The position numbers and the translations under genes were made by a program. Source: Propionibacteriales bacterium (lineage in GTDB: Bacteria; Actinomycetota; Actinomycetes; Propionibacteriales; Nocardioidaceae). From it: a DNA stretch of 47,384 nt. The DNA is taken from the NCBI GenBank assembly GCA_026392415.1, contig JAPLCC010000057.1, positions 1 through 47,384 of the forward strand. Reading direction: 5' to 3'. Numbering within the stretch: the stretch's first letter is position 1; each line of letters opens with the position of its first letter. The notes beneath the pieces are model-generated. The model was not told the origin of the DNA, did no database searches, and worked only from the letters and a program-made list of their open reading frames with translations. Positions 1 through 7,281 of this stretch are shown here, piece after piece.

Positions 1-935
1 ACGGCGCCTGGCGTCACCAGGTACTGGTAGCTGCCCACGCCGTCGCCGTACCCGTAGCTGCTGACCAACGTGGTGGCCAACGAGCAGTTCGGGTCGGCCG
101 CGAGATACTTGACGATCGCGGTGTAGTCCTTCTGAACGCCCTTGGCGAGGACAGGCGTGACGTAGGTGCCGGTCTTCCACGCCTGCGTCACGTCGACATT
201 GCCGAGCTTCACGGACACCACGGTGAATGCCGCGCAGGGGCTGCCGATGGAGGCCTGGATCTGCTCGGGGCCGTTGCTGTCGTTACGCAGCCGCACCGTG
301 AAGGTCGAGGTCTGGCCGACCTTGATTGCCGGGGCGCCGGCGCGCTGGTAGGTCACCGCCCCGCCGACGAACGGCAGGCTGCCGTTGCGCACGAACAGTC
401 CGGTCGACGTCGTGGTGGCCGGTGCCTTCACCTCGGTGTAGAGGAGTTGTCGGGAGAGGTGCGTGAAGCTGTAGGTGCCGGCGTTGAAGAGGTCGACGTA
501 GGTGAGGTAGGTGCGTTGCAGGCTTCCCGCCGGAACAGTGATCTTGATGGTGACGGCGAGGGAGGCGCCGGGCTTGATCGGGGGCGTGAAGTAGCCGTCG
601 TTGTAGTTCCCGGCCATCGAGGACACCACCAGGGACCCAGCAGTGACAGCAACCGTGAGTGCCGGATCTGCCGAGAGGGCGAGACGGTACTGCGATTCGG
701 TGGTGCCCTTGTTGAGAACCTTCACGTAGTAGGTCGCTGTGGCGCCAGGCGCCACGGCCAGCGCTGTGTCGGAGTTGGCCCCGGCATAGTTCGAGCCGGT
801 ACCCCGCACCTGGAGTTGGCCGTCGAAGTTGTGAGCGGAGGCGCCGGGCAGTGCCATGAGTGTGGCGACGAGTCCGAGAACAAGAACGACGAGGACACGC
901 AGGGCGGACCTGCGCCGCGGGAGAGATGACGACAT
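1..935 (-). CDS. Exported beta-rich protein, 3' end outside window
   Basis: An open frame runs leftward from ATG at 935 (GGAG a few bases upstream) and is still open at base 1, so at least 311 residues are present and the C-terminus is missing. The N-terminus is a clear Sec signal peptide: an arginine-rich stretch (PRRRSALR), a hydrophobic core (VLVVLVLGLVATLMAL) and a cleavage motif ASA-H near residue 34. The mature part is rich in Thr, Ser, Val and Gly with alternating hydrophobic residues, as in tandem Ig-like or DUF11-like beta-sandwich domains. Two similar segments stand out: ATYYVKVLNKGTTESQY near residue 65 and TFTVRLRNDSNGPEQIQ near residue 210. Cysteines occur around residues 230 and 285. 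No enzyme motif is visible. Its style resembles the ASH-repeat exported proteins near 35-43 kb, but it is not an obvious copy. Function unknown; secretion is well supported. Confidence 0.8.
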   Translation of the reverse strand, partial: MSSSLPRRRSALRVLVVLVLGLVATLMALPGASAHNFDGQLQVRGTGSNYAGANSDTALAVAPGATATYYVKVLNKGTTESQYRLALSADPALTVAVTAGSLVVSSMAGNYNDGYFTPPIKPGASLAVTIKITVPAGSLQRTYLTYVDLFNAGTYSFTHLSRQLLYTEVKAPATTTSTGLFVRNGSLPFVGGAVTYQRAGAPAIKVGQTSTFTVRLRNDSNGPEQIQASIGSPCAAFTVVSVKLGNVDVTQAWKTGTYVTPVLAKGVQKDYTAIVKYLAADPNCSLATTLVSSYGYGDGVGSYQYLVTPGA

Positions 936-1032
936 CGAGGAGCTCCGTATCGTTTGTGCCCCGAGGCAGTGAATGTGCTCGAAACCTAGCGGGCTCCATT
1001 CGCGGCCACCCCCTCATCCCTCCATTTCGCTG

Positions 1033-1046
1033 GTTCGAACTCGAAC
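1033..1046. promoter_or_regulatory. Small dyad upstream of the exported protein gene
   Basis: GTTCGA and TCGAAC flank a 2-base spacer, giving a perfect 14-base dyad about 100 bases upstream of the leftward gene starting at 935. It could be an operator, but its position relative to a promoter is unknown. Weak evidence. Confidence 0.2.
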
Positions 1047-1058
1047 GGGCACCCGGAC

Positions 1059-1079
1059 CTCCGCAGGGGGTTTGCGGAG
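1059..1079 (-). terminator. Hairpin downstream of acetyltransferase gene
   Basis: A 7-bp perfect stem (CTCCGCA / TGCGGAG) with a 7-base loop lies about 20 bases past the stop of the leftward acetyltransferase gene. There is no U-tract, so it is a plausible but weak terminator closing the three-gene leftward unit 1101-2739. Confidence 0.35.
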
Positions 1080-1100
1080 CGGGCCGAGGTCAGCCGAGGC

Positions 1101-1685
1101 TCAGTCCAGCTCCCGGATCACCCGCGCAGGACTGCCGACTGCCAGCACCCCGGCGGGCAGGTCCCGCGTCACGACAGCACCGGCACCGACCACGGTGTTC
1201 GCGCCGATCGTCACGCCCGGGCACACGATGACGCCGCCCCCGAGCCACACGTTGTCGCCGATCGTGATCGGCTTCGCGGCCTCCCACTTGGCGCGGCGCA
1301 GGTCGGCATCGAGGGGATGGATCGGCGTCAGCAGCTGGACGTTGGGACCGATCTGCACGTCGTCACCGATGGTGATCGCGACGACGTCGAGCGCGATCAG
1401 GCCGAAATTCACGAAGGAGCGTGCGCCGATCCGGATCTGGGTGCCGTAGTCGACCTGCAGCGGCGGTCGGATCTCGGTGTCCTCCCCGATGCCCCCGAGC
1501 AGGTCGAGCAGCAGCGCACGGCGACGCTCGACCTCGCGCGCCGTGGTGGTGTTGAACTCCGTGGTCAGGTCGTTGGCCCGGTGGTAGGCCCCGACGATCT
1601 CCGGATCGTCGGCCAGGTAGAGATCGCCGTCGACCATCCGCTGGTGCATGGTGCGCGCGTCGTCCGGGTCCCTCGGATCGGTCAT
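1101..1685 (-). CDS. Hexapeptide-repeat acetyltransferase (maltose/galactoside O-acetyltransferase family)
   Basis: A 194-residue protein of the Maa/LacA/NodL family, which transfers acetyl from acetyl-CoA to a sugar or related hydroxyl acceptor. The N-terminal part (about residues 10-60) is the helical maltose-acetyltransferase cap (MVDGDLYLADDPEI). The rest is a left-handed beta-helix of imperfect hexapeptides (IGDDVQIGPNVQLL, IGDNVWLGGGVIVCPGVTIGANTVVGAGAVV) ending in the usual family tail AVGSPARVIREL. The catalytic histidine is the one in LLTPIHPLD. Length is typical. ATG at 1685 overlaps the upstream stop as ATGA, so it is probably translationally coupled to the PGPGW gene. The acceptor cannot be read from sequence. 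Confidence 0.9.
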   Translation of the reverse strand: MTDPRDPDDARTMHQRMVDGDLYLADDPEIVGAYHRANDLTTEFNTTTAREVERRRALLLDLLGGIGEDTEIRPPLQVDYGTQIRIGARSFVNFGLIALDVVAITIGDDVQIGPNVQLLTPIHPLDADLRRAKWEAAKPITIGDNVWLGGGVIVCPGVTIGANTVVGAGAVVTRDLPAGVLAVGSPARVIRELD

Positions 1686-2224
1686 CGCTCGCCCTTGTCG
1701 TGGTGGCGGCGTTCCTCGACCCTCTTGCGCAGCCGTTCGCGCTCCTCGTCGGCCTCCACGTCGGCCTCGTCGATCTTGCTCTCCAGGGCGGCGACCGCCT
1801 CGGGCTTCCCGTGGAAGCGGCGGAACGAGTAGACGATCAGGGCCAGCGCCAGCAGCGAGGAGAAGATCAGCGTGACGCCCGTCCACGGGCCTCCGACCAG
1901 CCACCACTTGTCGGCGATCGGCCACCACGACGGCGCGTCCGGCTCGATGATCCACAGCGCACCGAAGCCGGCGAGGCTGAGCCCACCGATCGTCGACATG
2001 ACGACCCGCGGCCACGTCTCCACGCCCTCGGCGGCGGCCCGCAGTGCGCGCAGCATCACGGGATCCAGCAGGCGCTCGGCCCAGGTGTACTGCTGAGACA
2101 GCACGGCCAGTCCGGCAGCCATCAGCAACAACCCGGGACCTGGCAACACCATCGCGGCGACGCCTGCGAGCAACAGGATCCAACCGACGGCCTCGAGGAG
2201 GATCCTCTTCGCCGCGCCGGTCAT
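1682..2224 (-). CDS. PGPGW-family membrane protein
   Basis: A 180-residue membrane protein with the diagnostic motif VLPGPGLLLMAAGLAVLS (about residues 26-43) of the PGPGW / TIGR02611 family of unknown function. Hydrophobic segments lie at about residues 10-45, 80-95 and 112-135. The C-terminal tail from about residue 140 is highly charged and helical (ALESKIDEADVEADEERER), probably a short cytosolic coiled coil. It overlaps both neighbours by ATGA (2221-2224 and 1682-1685), so the three genes form one tightly coupled unit. No function is known; the fixed neighbours hint at nothing specific. Confidence 0.85.
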   Translation of the reverse strand: MTGAAKRILLEAVGWILLLAGVAAMVLPGPGLLLMAAGLAVLSQQYTWAERLLDPVMLRALRAAAEGVETWPRVVMSTIGGLSLAGFGALWIIEPDAPSWWPIADKWWLVGGPWTGVTLIFSSLLALALIVYSFRRFHGKPEAVAALESKIDEADVEADEERERLRKRVEERRHHDKGER

Positions 2225-2739
2225 CGTCCGCCGCCGAACTTGTCGAGCCACGCCAGCACGTCGTCGTCGGCGTTGTCGTGTGCCGCCGCGATCCGCGCCC
2301 AGGTCACCGCCATCGTGTGGAAGCGCAGCGGGTTGTAGACGTCCTCCTCGCGCGAGAAGAGCCCGTCGCCGGCGTACGTCATGATCGTGATGTTGGGTTC
2401 GGTGAGCATCGTGCCGTCGCCCGGGTCGGGCATCGGGTTGAGCACCTCGCAGACCAGGCGGTTCTGCTCGGCGTCGACCACCTGCCACGAGAGCGGGAAG
2501 CCGGTCATCACGCGGCCGGGGTACGACGTCATCGTCTTCATCGACCAGGCCCGGATCTCGTCGCGCCCGGTGAAGGTCCCCATCGCGTGCTCGACGTAGA
2601 CCGCGTCGGGGGTGAACAGGTCGGCGTAGCCGCTCCAGTCACCGCTCTCGACGAAACCTGCGACCTTCCCGTGGAAGACGGCGTAGGCGTCGGTGATCTC
2701 GGCAGCCGAGAAGCCGGTGGTCTGGGGGAAGCCGCTCAT
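2221..2739 (-). CDS. SnoaL-like (NTF2-fold) protein
   Basis: A 172-residue protein with the SnoaL/NTF2 cone-fold pattern: an N-terminal helix (ITDAYAVFHGKVAGFVESGDWSG), a strand with acidic and histidine residues (LFTPDAVYVEHAMGTFTGRDEIRAW) and later strands (NRLVCEVLNPMPDPGD, EPNITIMTYAGDGLFSREEDVYNP). The family contains polyketide cyclases, isomerases, limonene-epoxide-hydrolase-like enzymes and non-catalytic binders. The conserved Asp/His/Glu set suggests catalysis, but the substrate is unknown. ATG at 2739 was chosen because the protein fold begins there; an upstream in-frame extension has low-complexity content. It is the first gene of a unit of three overlapping genes and is divergent from the adenylate cyclase. 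Confidence 0.8.
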   Translation of the reverse strand: MSGFPQTTGFSAAEITDAYAVFHGKVAGFVESGDWSGYADLFTPDAVYVEHAMGTFTGRDEIRAWSMKTMTSYPGRVMTGFPLSWQVVDAEQNRLVCEVLNPMPDPGDGTMLTEPNITIMTYAGDGLFSREEDVYNPLRFHTMAVTWARIAAAHDNADDDVLAWLDKFGGGR

Positions 2740-2774
2740 GGGTCGATCCAAGCAGGTGCAGCGAAACGACGCCC

Positions 2775-2780
2775 TAGGCT
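2775..2780 (+). promoter_or_regulatory. -10 box of a leaderless promoter (adenylate cyclase)
   Basis: TAGGCT lies exactly 6 bases before the ATG at 2787 and there is no Shine-Dalgarno sequence. This matches the TAnnnT-N6/7-start pattern of leaderless actinobacterial transcripts. No convincing -35 is visible. Confidence 0.5.
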
Positions 2781-2786
2781 TCGGCC

Positions 2787-4361
2787 ATGCCACCCGGATC
2801 CCACCACCGACGCAGCCCGTTCGGGTCGCGCCTGCTGGGTCCGCGTGACCAGCCACCGCGCCGCCTCCGGATCCGCGTGCAGCTGCTGCTCACGATCATG
2901 CTCGTGTCGACGAACGTCGTCGGTGCGCTGGTCGTCTTCGTCATCAACACCTGGGCGATCCCGTCCCCGGGCCCGACGACCGAGATGGTGGTCGCGTTGG
3001 CGATCGCGATCCCGACCTACGTCGCCGCTGCGGTCGTCATCGGCGCGATCTGGGGTACGACGACCTCGCTGAAGGCGCTGCGTTGGGCGACCCAGCCCGA
3101 CGTGGACCCCGATCACGTGCAGCGCGCCCAGGCGCTGCGGGTGCCACTGGCGCTGACCACGATGCAGTTCCTGCTCTGGCTGGCGGCGACCGTGCTCTTC
3201 ACGCTGCTGACCGTCATCATCCAGCCGTCCCGCGCGCTCGGCACCGGCCTGACCGTCGGCATCGGTGGCGTCGTCGTCGCTGGCATCTCCTACCTGTTCA
3301 CCGAGTTCTCGCTGCGGCCGATCGCTGCCCGCGCCCTGGCCGACACCCGCGTGACGCAGAAGCTGCGCGGCGTCGGCGTCGGCCCGCGGATGACCATCTT
3401 CTGGGTGCTGGGAACCGGCGCTCCGGTGATCGGGTTGATGATCGCCGCGATCCTCGCGTTGCTGCCGAACTCCGACGCCACTCTCCACCAGCTCGCGATC
3501 GTGGCGATCGTGGTCTGCAGCGTCGTGCTGGTGTTCGGCTTCCTGCTGACCGAGCTCAACGCCCGGTCGGTGGTCTCGCCCCTCCTCTCCTTGCGCGACG
3601 CCATGGAGGCGGTGGAGGCCGGAGATCTCGACACCGACGTCGTCGTCTACGACGGCACCGAGCTCGGGCAGCTGCAGAGCGGCTTCAACGACATGGTGGC
3701 GGGCCTGCAGGAACGCGAGAAGATCCGCGACCTCTTCGGTCGGCACGTCGGCCAGGAAGTGGCTGCGGCCGCCGCAGCGCTCGGCGCGGGCGAGATCGAG
3801 CTCGGTGGCGAGACCCGGGTGTGCTCGGTGCTTTTCGTGGACCTCGTCGGCTCGACGACCTACGCCACCCAGCACGGGCCGGCCGAGGTCGTGGGCGTGC
3901 TCAACCGGTTCTTCGCCGTCGTCGTCGACGAGGTCGACGTCCACCACGGGCTGGTCAACAAGTTCATCGGAGACGCCGTGCTCGCCATCTTCGGGGCCCC
4001 CGTCGAGCACGCCGACCACGCGGCCGCGGCCCTGTCAGCAGCACGGGCCATGGCCACCCGGCTGGCCGTCGAGGTGCCCGAGGTGGGCGCCGGCATCGGC
4101 GTCGCGACCGGACAGGTCGTTGCCGGGAACGTCGGTCACGAGCAGCGTTTCGAGTACACCGTCATCGGCGACGCGGTGAACTCCGCCGCCCGGCTCACCG
4201 ACCTCGCGAAGGACGTGCCCGGTTGCGTGCTGGCAGCCTGGGACTCGGTCGAGGCAGCCCGCACCGACGGCTCCCCCGAGGCCGACCAGTGGGTCGAGCA
4301 CGGCGAGGCCACGCTGCGGGGACGGTCGGGAACGACCCGGCTCGCCGTACCGCGTCCCTAG
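2787..4361 (+). CDS. Membrane class III adenylate/guanylate cyclase with HAMP domain
   Basis: A 524-residue protein like the mycobacterial Rv1318c/Rv1319c/Rv1320c/Rv3645 cyclases. It has six predicted membrane helices (about residues 30-260), a HAMP linker (about 262-315: SPLLSLRDAMEAVEAGDLDTDV) and a C-terminal cyclase domain (about 345-515). Metal-binding Asp residues occur in CSVLFVDLVGSTTY and NKFIGDAVLAIFG. The Lys of NKFIGD and the Asp of YTVIGDAVNSAARL are the purine-specifying pair expected for ATP. The Asn and Arg of NSAARL are the transition-state residues, so the domain should be an active homodimeric adenylate cyclase. The membrane module is a likely lipid or signal sensor. Its stop at 4361 directly abuts the stop of the convergent TetR gene. 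Confidence 0.92.
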   Translation: MPPGSHHRRSPFGSRLLGPRDQPPRRLRIRVQLLLTIMLVSTNVVGALVVFVINTWAIPSPGPTTEMVVALAIAIPTYVAAAVVIGAIWGTTTSLKALRWATQPDVDPDHVQRAQALRVPLALTTMQFLLWLAATVLFTLLTVIIQPSRALGTGLTVGIGGVVVAGISYLFTEFSLRPIAARALADTRVTQKLRGVGVGPRMTIFWVLGTGAPVIGLMIAAILALLPNSDATLHQLAIVAIVVCSVVLVFGFLLTELNARSVVSPLLSLRDAMEAVEAGDLDTDVVVYDGTELGQLQSGFNDMVAGLQEREKIRDLFGRHVGQEVAAAAAALGAGEIELGGETRVCSVLFVDLVGSTTYATQHGPAEVVGVLNRFFAVVVDEVDVHHGLVNKFIGDAVLAIFGAPVEHADHAAAALSAARAMATRLAVEVPEVGAGIGVATGQVVAGNVGHEQRFEYTVIGDAVNSAARLTDLAKDVPGCVLAAWDSVEAARTDGSPEADQWVEHGEATLRGRSGTTRLAVPRP

Positions 4362-4961
4362 TCAGTACTCGCTGCCGAGCAGGGGCACCAGGTAGGCAGC
4401 AGCGAAAGCTCGGGTCGCCGCATCGTCGTGCATCGGGATCCTGCCCTCGGGGGCCAGCACGAGACTCAGGGCGAGCCGGGCCTGGATCTCGCCGACGATG
4501 TCGGCGTCGACGCCGAGGTAGCGACCCTCCGCCTGCAGTGCGCGGATCCAGTCGGCGATGAAGTCGCGTGCACCCGCCATGATCTGGTCGACCAGGGCTC
4601 CGGGCGCCACGGCCTCGCCGTCGCGCTCGTTGTCGCCGCGCAGCAGGCGGACCAGGAGCGGGCGATCGGTGATCGCATGCGCGAACGCCGTGAAGCCTGC
4701 GGTCGCCTGCTCCTCGACCGTTTCCGGAGCCGAGAGCGCCACGTCAACGGCCCCGATGACGGTCGCGGCCTCGCGCAGGAGCACCGCGCGCACGAGCTCC
4801 ACCTTGCGCGGGAAGCGGCGATAGACGGTCGCGACACCCAGGCCGGCCGCGTCGGCAACCTCGTTCATCGTCGTACGGCGCACACCGTGGTCGGAGAAGA
4901 GCGACAACCCCGCCTCGAGGATCCGCCTGGTGGCCACGTCAGCGGGATCGGCGAGCTCCAT
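4362..4961 (-). CDS. TetR-family regulator of the ALDH-SDR-P450 operon
   Basis: A 199-residue TetR/AcrR protein. The N-terminal DNA-binding domain reads RRILEAGLSLFSDHGVRRTTMNEVADAAGLGVATVYRRFPRKVELV (given here only as landmarks: TTMNEVADAAGLG, then VATVYRRFPRK), with the recognition helix at about residues 40-55. The C-terminal ligand domain is variable, as usual. ATG at 4961 begins right before the helical domain and follows a leaderless-type -10 box. It is divergent from the aldehyde dehydrogenase operon, with a perfect inverted repeat between them, so it probably represses both that operon and itself. The ligand is unknown, perhaps a hydrophobic substrate of the P450 pathway. Confidence 0.88.
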   Translation of the reverse strand: MELADPADVATRRILEAGLSLFSDHGVRRTTMNEVADAAGLGVATVYRRFPRKVELVRAVLLREAATVIGAVDVALSAPETVEEQATAGFTAFAHAITDRPLLVRLLRGDNERDGEAVAPGALVDQIMAGARDFIADWIRALQAEGRYLGVDADIVGEIQARLALSLVLAPEGRIPMHDDAATRAFAAAYLVPLLGSEY

Positions 4962-4968
4962 GGTCGAG

Positions 4969-4974
4969 ACCCTA
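4969..4974 (-). promoter_or_regulatory. -10 box of a leaderless promoter (TetR gene)
   Basis: On the minus strand TAGGGT is followed by 7 bases and then ATG at 4961, without a Shine-Dalgarno sequence. This matches the leaderless pattern seen at several other genes here. Confidence 0.45.
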
Positions 4975-4990
4975 GCCGCGTATCGACTCC

Positions 4991-5021
4991 GGTGATAGAT
5001 TCGCGAGCACTTTCTATCACC
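4991..5021. promoter_or_regulatory. Perfect 9-bp inverted repeat, probable TetR operator
   Basis: GGTGATAGA (4991-4999) and TCTATCACC (5013-5021) are perfect inverted arms around a 13-base spacer. The site sits in the 78-base gap between the divergent TetR gene and the aldehyde dehydrogenase gene, 19 bases before the latter's ATG. The symmetry, the position and the AT-richness against a GC-rich background make it the best candidate operator for the adjacent TetR protein. Confidence 0.75.
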
Positions 5022-5039
5022 CCTCATCGTGGAGGTCCC

Positions 5040-6422
5040 ATGTCGAACGAGCCCGCCGATCAGCTTGTTGCCCGGCTCCGCACCACCTTCGACAGCGGAC
5101 GGACCCGCGACCTGGACTGGCGCCGCGCCCAGCTCCTCGCACTGTCGACGTTGCTGAGGGACAACGAGGAGGCGATCCTCGGCGCACTGGCCGAGGACCT
5201 CGGCAAGCCGAAGTTCGAGGCGTGGGCCGGTGACGTCGCCTCGTCGGCGTCCGAGGCCGACCACCTGCGCAAGCACCTCGGCAGCTGGGCCAAGGACTCC
5301 TCGGCCCGCCTTCCGCTGCCGTTCCAGCCCGGCAGGGCGAGCATCCGGCACGAGCCGCGAGGAGTCGTGCTCGTCATCGCCCCGTGGAACTACCCGGTCT
5401 ACCTCCTCGCGACGCCGCTCGCCGCTGCCCTGGCCGCAGGCAACGCCGTCGTCTGCAAGCCCTCCGAGCTGGCCCCGGCGACCTCGACGCTGCTCACCAA
5501 GCTGGCCGGCGAGTACCTCGACCCGAGTGCCATCGCCTTCGTCGAGGGCGGCGTCGAGGAGACCACCGCCCTGCTGGAGGAGAAGTTCGACCACATCCTC
5601 TACACCGGCAACGGCACCGTCGGGCGCATCGTCGCCTCTGCCGCAGCCCGCCACCTCACGCCGACCACGCTCGAGCTCGGCGGCAAGAGCCCGGCGATCG
5701 TCGATCGTGACGCCAACCTGAAGCAGGCCGCCAGCCGGATCGCCTTCGCCAAGTGGTCCAACGCCGGGCAGACCTGCATCGCCGTCGATCACGTGTGGGT
5801 CCACCACGACGTGCACGACGAGTTCGTGGAGCGCCTGGCCACGGAGGTGCGCGAGCGCTACGGCGACGACCCGAAGCAGAGCCCCGACTTCGGCCGCATC
5901 GTCAATGAACGGCACACCGCGCGGATCAGCGAGCTGATCAACCGGGGCGGCTACGACGAGGTCGCCTTCGGAGGCGACGTCGACGTCGCGAGCCGGTACG
6001 TCGCGCCGACCGTGCTCACCGGGGTCAAGCCCGACGCTGCAGTGATGGGCGAGGAGATCTTCGGACCGGTCCTGCCGGTGCTCGGCTTCGCCGACCTCAG
6101 CGAGCCGATCGCGCACATCAACAAGGGCGACCACCCGCTCGCCCTCTACGTCTTCTCGCGCCACAACAGCGACCAGGTGCTCGCCCGGACGACGTCCGGT
6201 GGCGCCTGCGTGAACGACACGATGATGCAGGTCTTCCCGCCCTCGCTCCCCTTCGGCGGCGTCGGCGAAAGTGGCTACGGCGCCTACCACGGCAAGTGGG
6301 GTTTTGAGACCTTCAGTCACCGGCGAGCGATCTTCCGCCGACCGTGGTTCTTCGTCGAACCGGCACTGGCCAAGGCGCCGTACACCGAGATCAAGCAGCG
6401 GCTCGCCCGCTTCGTCTACTGA
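5040..6422 (+). CDS. NAD(P)-dependent aldehyde dehydrogenase
   Basis: A 460-residue class 3-like aldehyde dehydrogenase (YwdH/AldH type), oxidising an aldehyde to the acid. Catalytic residues are visible: Asn117 in APWNYPVY, the general base Glu212 in TLELGGKSP, and the nucleophile Cys246 in NAGQTCIAVDH. The motif EEIFGPVLPV and the C-terminal SLPFGGVGESGYGAYHGKWGFETFSH with a hydrophobic membrane-associating tail are typical of ALDH3-type fatty aldehyde dehydrogenases. ATG at 5040 has a good ribosome site, GGAGG at 5031-5035. It is first in the operon with an SDR and a P450, under the TetR dyad. With these neighbours it could finish the oxidation of an alcohol or aldehyde made by the P450. 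The substrate is inferred, not read. Confidence 0.93.
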   Translation: MSNEPADQLVARLRTTFDSGRTRDLDWRRAQLLALSTLLRDNEEAILGALAEDLGKPKFEAWAGDVASSASEADHLRKHLGSWAKDSSARLPLPFQPGRASIRHEPRGVVLVIAPWNYPVYLLATPLAAALAAGNAVVCKPSELAPATSTLLTKLAGEYLDPSAIAFVEGGVEETTALLEEKFDHILYTGNGTVGRIVASAAARHLTPTTLELGGKSPAIVDRDANLKQAASRIAFAKWSNAGQTCIAVDHVWVHHDVHDEFVERLATEVRERYGDDPKQSPDFGRIVNERHTARISELINRGGYDEVAFGGDVDVASRYVAPTVLTGVKPDAAVMGEEIFGPVLPVLGFADLSEPIAHINKGDHPLALYVFSRHNSDQVLARTTSGGACVNDTMMQVFPPSLPFGGVGESGYGAYHGKWGFETFSHRRAIFRRPWFFVEPALAKAPYTEIKQRLARFVY

Positions 6423-6441
6423 TTCGCGGCGGGAGACCATC

Positions 6442-7281
6442 ATGAGCAACCGACTCACCGGCCGCGTCGTGGCCATCACCGGGGCCGGCCGGGGCATCGG
6501 CGCCGCGACCGCCCAGGCCCTCGTCGCCGAAGGTGCCCTCGTCGCCATCGGCGACATCGACCTCGACATCGCGAAGGCGACGGCCGAGCGCATCGGGGGC
6601 GACACCCTCGCCCTGCCGCTCGACGTCACCTCCGCCGAGAGCGTGACGAGCTTCCTCGACACGGTGGAGTCGAACTTCGGTCCGATCGACGTCTACATCA
6701 ACAACGCCGGCGTGATGCCGCTGTCGGCCCTCCTCGACGAGGACGACGCCACGATCGACCGGATCTTCGCCATCAACACCCGGGCGATGATCCACGGAAC
6801 CCGCGAAGCCGCGCGACGGATGCTCCCGCGCGGTCGCGGCCACGTCGTCAACGTCGCCTCCACCGCCGGCAAGGCGGGGATCGCCGGCAGCGCGACGTAC
6901 AGCGCATCGAAGGCTGCCGTCATCCAGTACACCGAGAGCGCGTACGCCGAGCTGCACCCCCGCGGCCTCGACTTCTCCGTGGTGATGCCCGGGATCACGC
7001 GGACCGAGCTGACGGCAGGGGTGGAGGACATGCCGGCGTTCCGGGCGATCACCCCCGAGTCCGTCGCCGAGGCGATCGTCGCCGCCGTGGTCAAGCCGCG
7101 CTTCGAGGTCTACGTGCCGTCCTCGGCGCGACCACTGATGAACGTGACGCGGTTGCTCCCCTTCTCCGTCGGTCAGTGGATCGGCAGGAAGATGGGCGCC
7201 GACCACGTGTTCATGGACGCCCTCGCCCGCCCCGAGCGGTCGTCGTACGAAGCGCGCGCGACGGGGAAGGACGAACAATGA
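6442..7281 (+). CDS. Short-chain dehydrogenase/reductase (classical SDR)
   Basis: A 279-residue Rossmann-fold oxidoreductase. The cofactor motif is TGAGRGIG (about residues 14-21), followed by the acidic GDIDLD region that favours NAD(H), the NNAG motif (INNAGVMP), the catalytic Ser in VASTAGKAG and YxxxK in TYSASKAA. It lies 19 bases after the aldehyde dehydrogenase and its stop overlaps the P450 start (ATGA), so it is in the same operon. The C-terminal part (about 230-279) is longer than in minimal SDRs and basic/hydrophobic (VTRLLPFSVGQWIGRKMGADHV), as in SDRs that associate with membranes or large lipids. It is likely to interconvert an alcohol and a ketone or aldehyde in the same pathway as the P450. 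Confidence 0.92.
   Translation: MSNRLTGRVVAITGAGRGIGAATAQALVAEGALVAIGDIDLDIAKATAERIGGDTLALPLDVTSAESVTSFLDTVESNFGPIDVYINNAGVMPLSALLDEDDATIDRIFAINTRAMIHGTREAARRMLPRGRGHVVNVASTAGKAGIAGSATYSASKAAVIQYTESAYAELHPRGLDFSVVMPGITRTELTAGVEDMPAFRAITPESVAEAIVAAVVKPRFEVYVPSSARPLMNVTRLLPFSVGQWIGRKMGADHVFMDALARPERSSYEARATGKDEQ

Noticed and set aside
2740..2856. Longer N-terminus for the SnoaL-like gene
   Set aside because: It would overlap the promoter and first codons of the divergent cyclase, and the added residues are Arg/Pro-rich without fold pattern.
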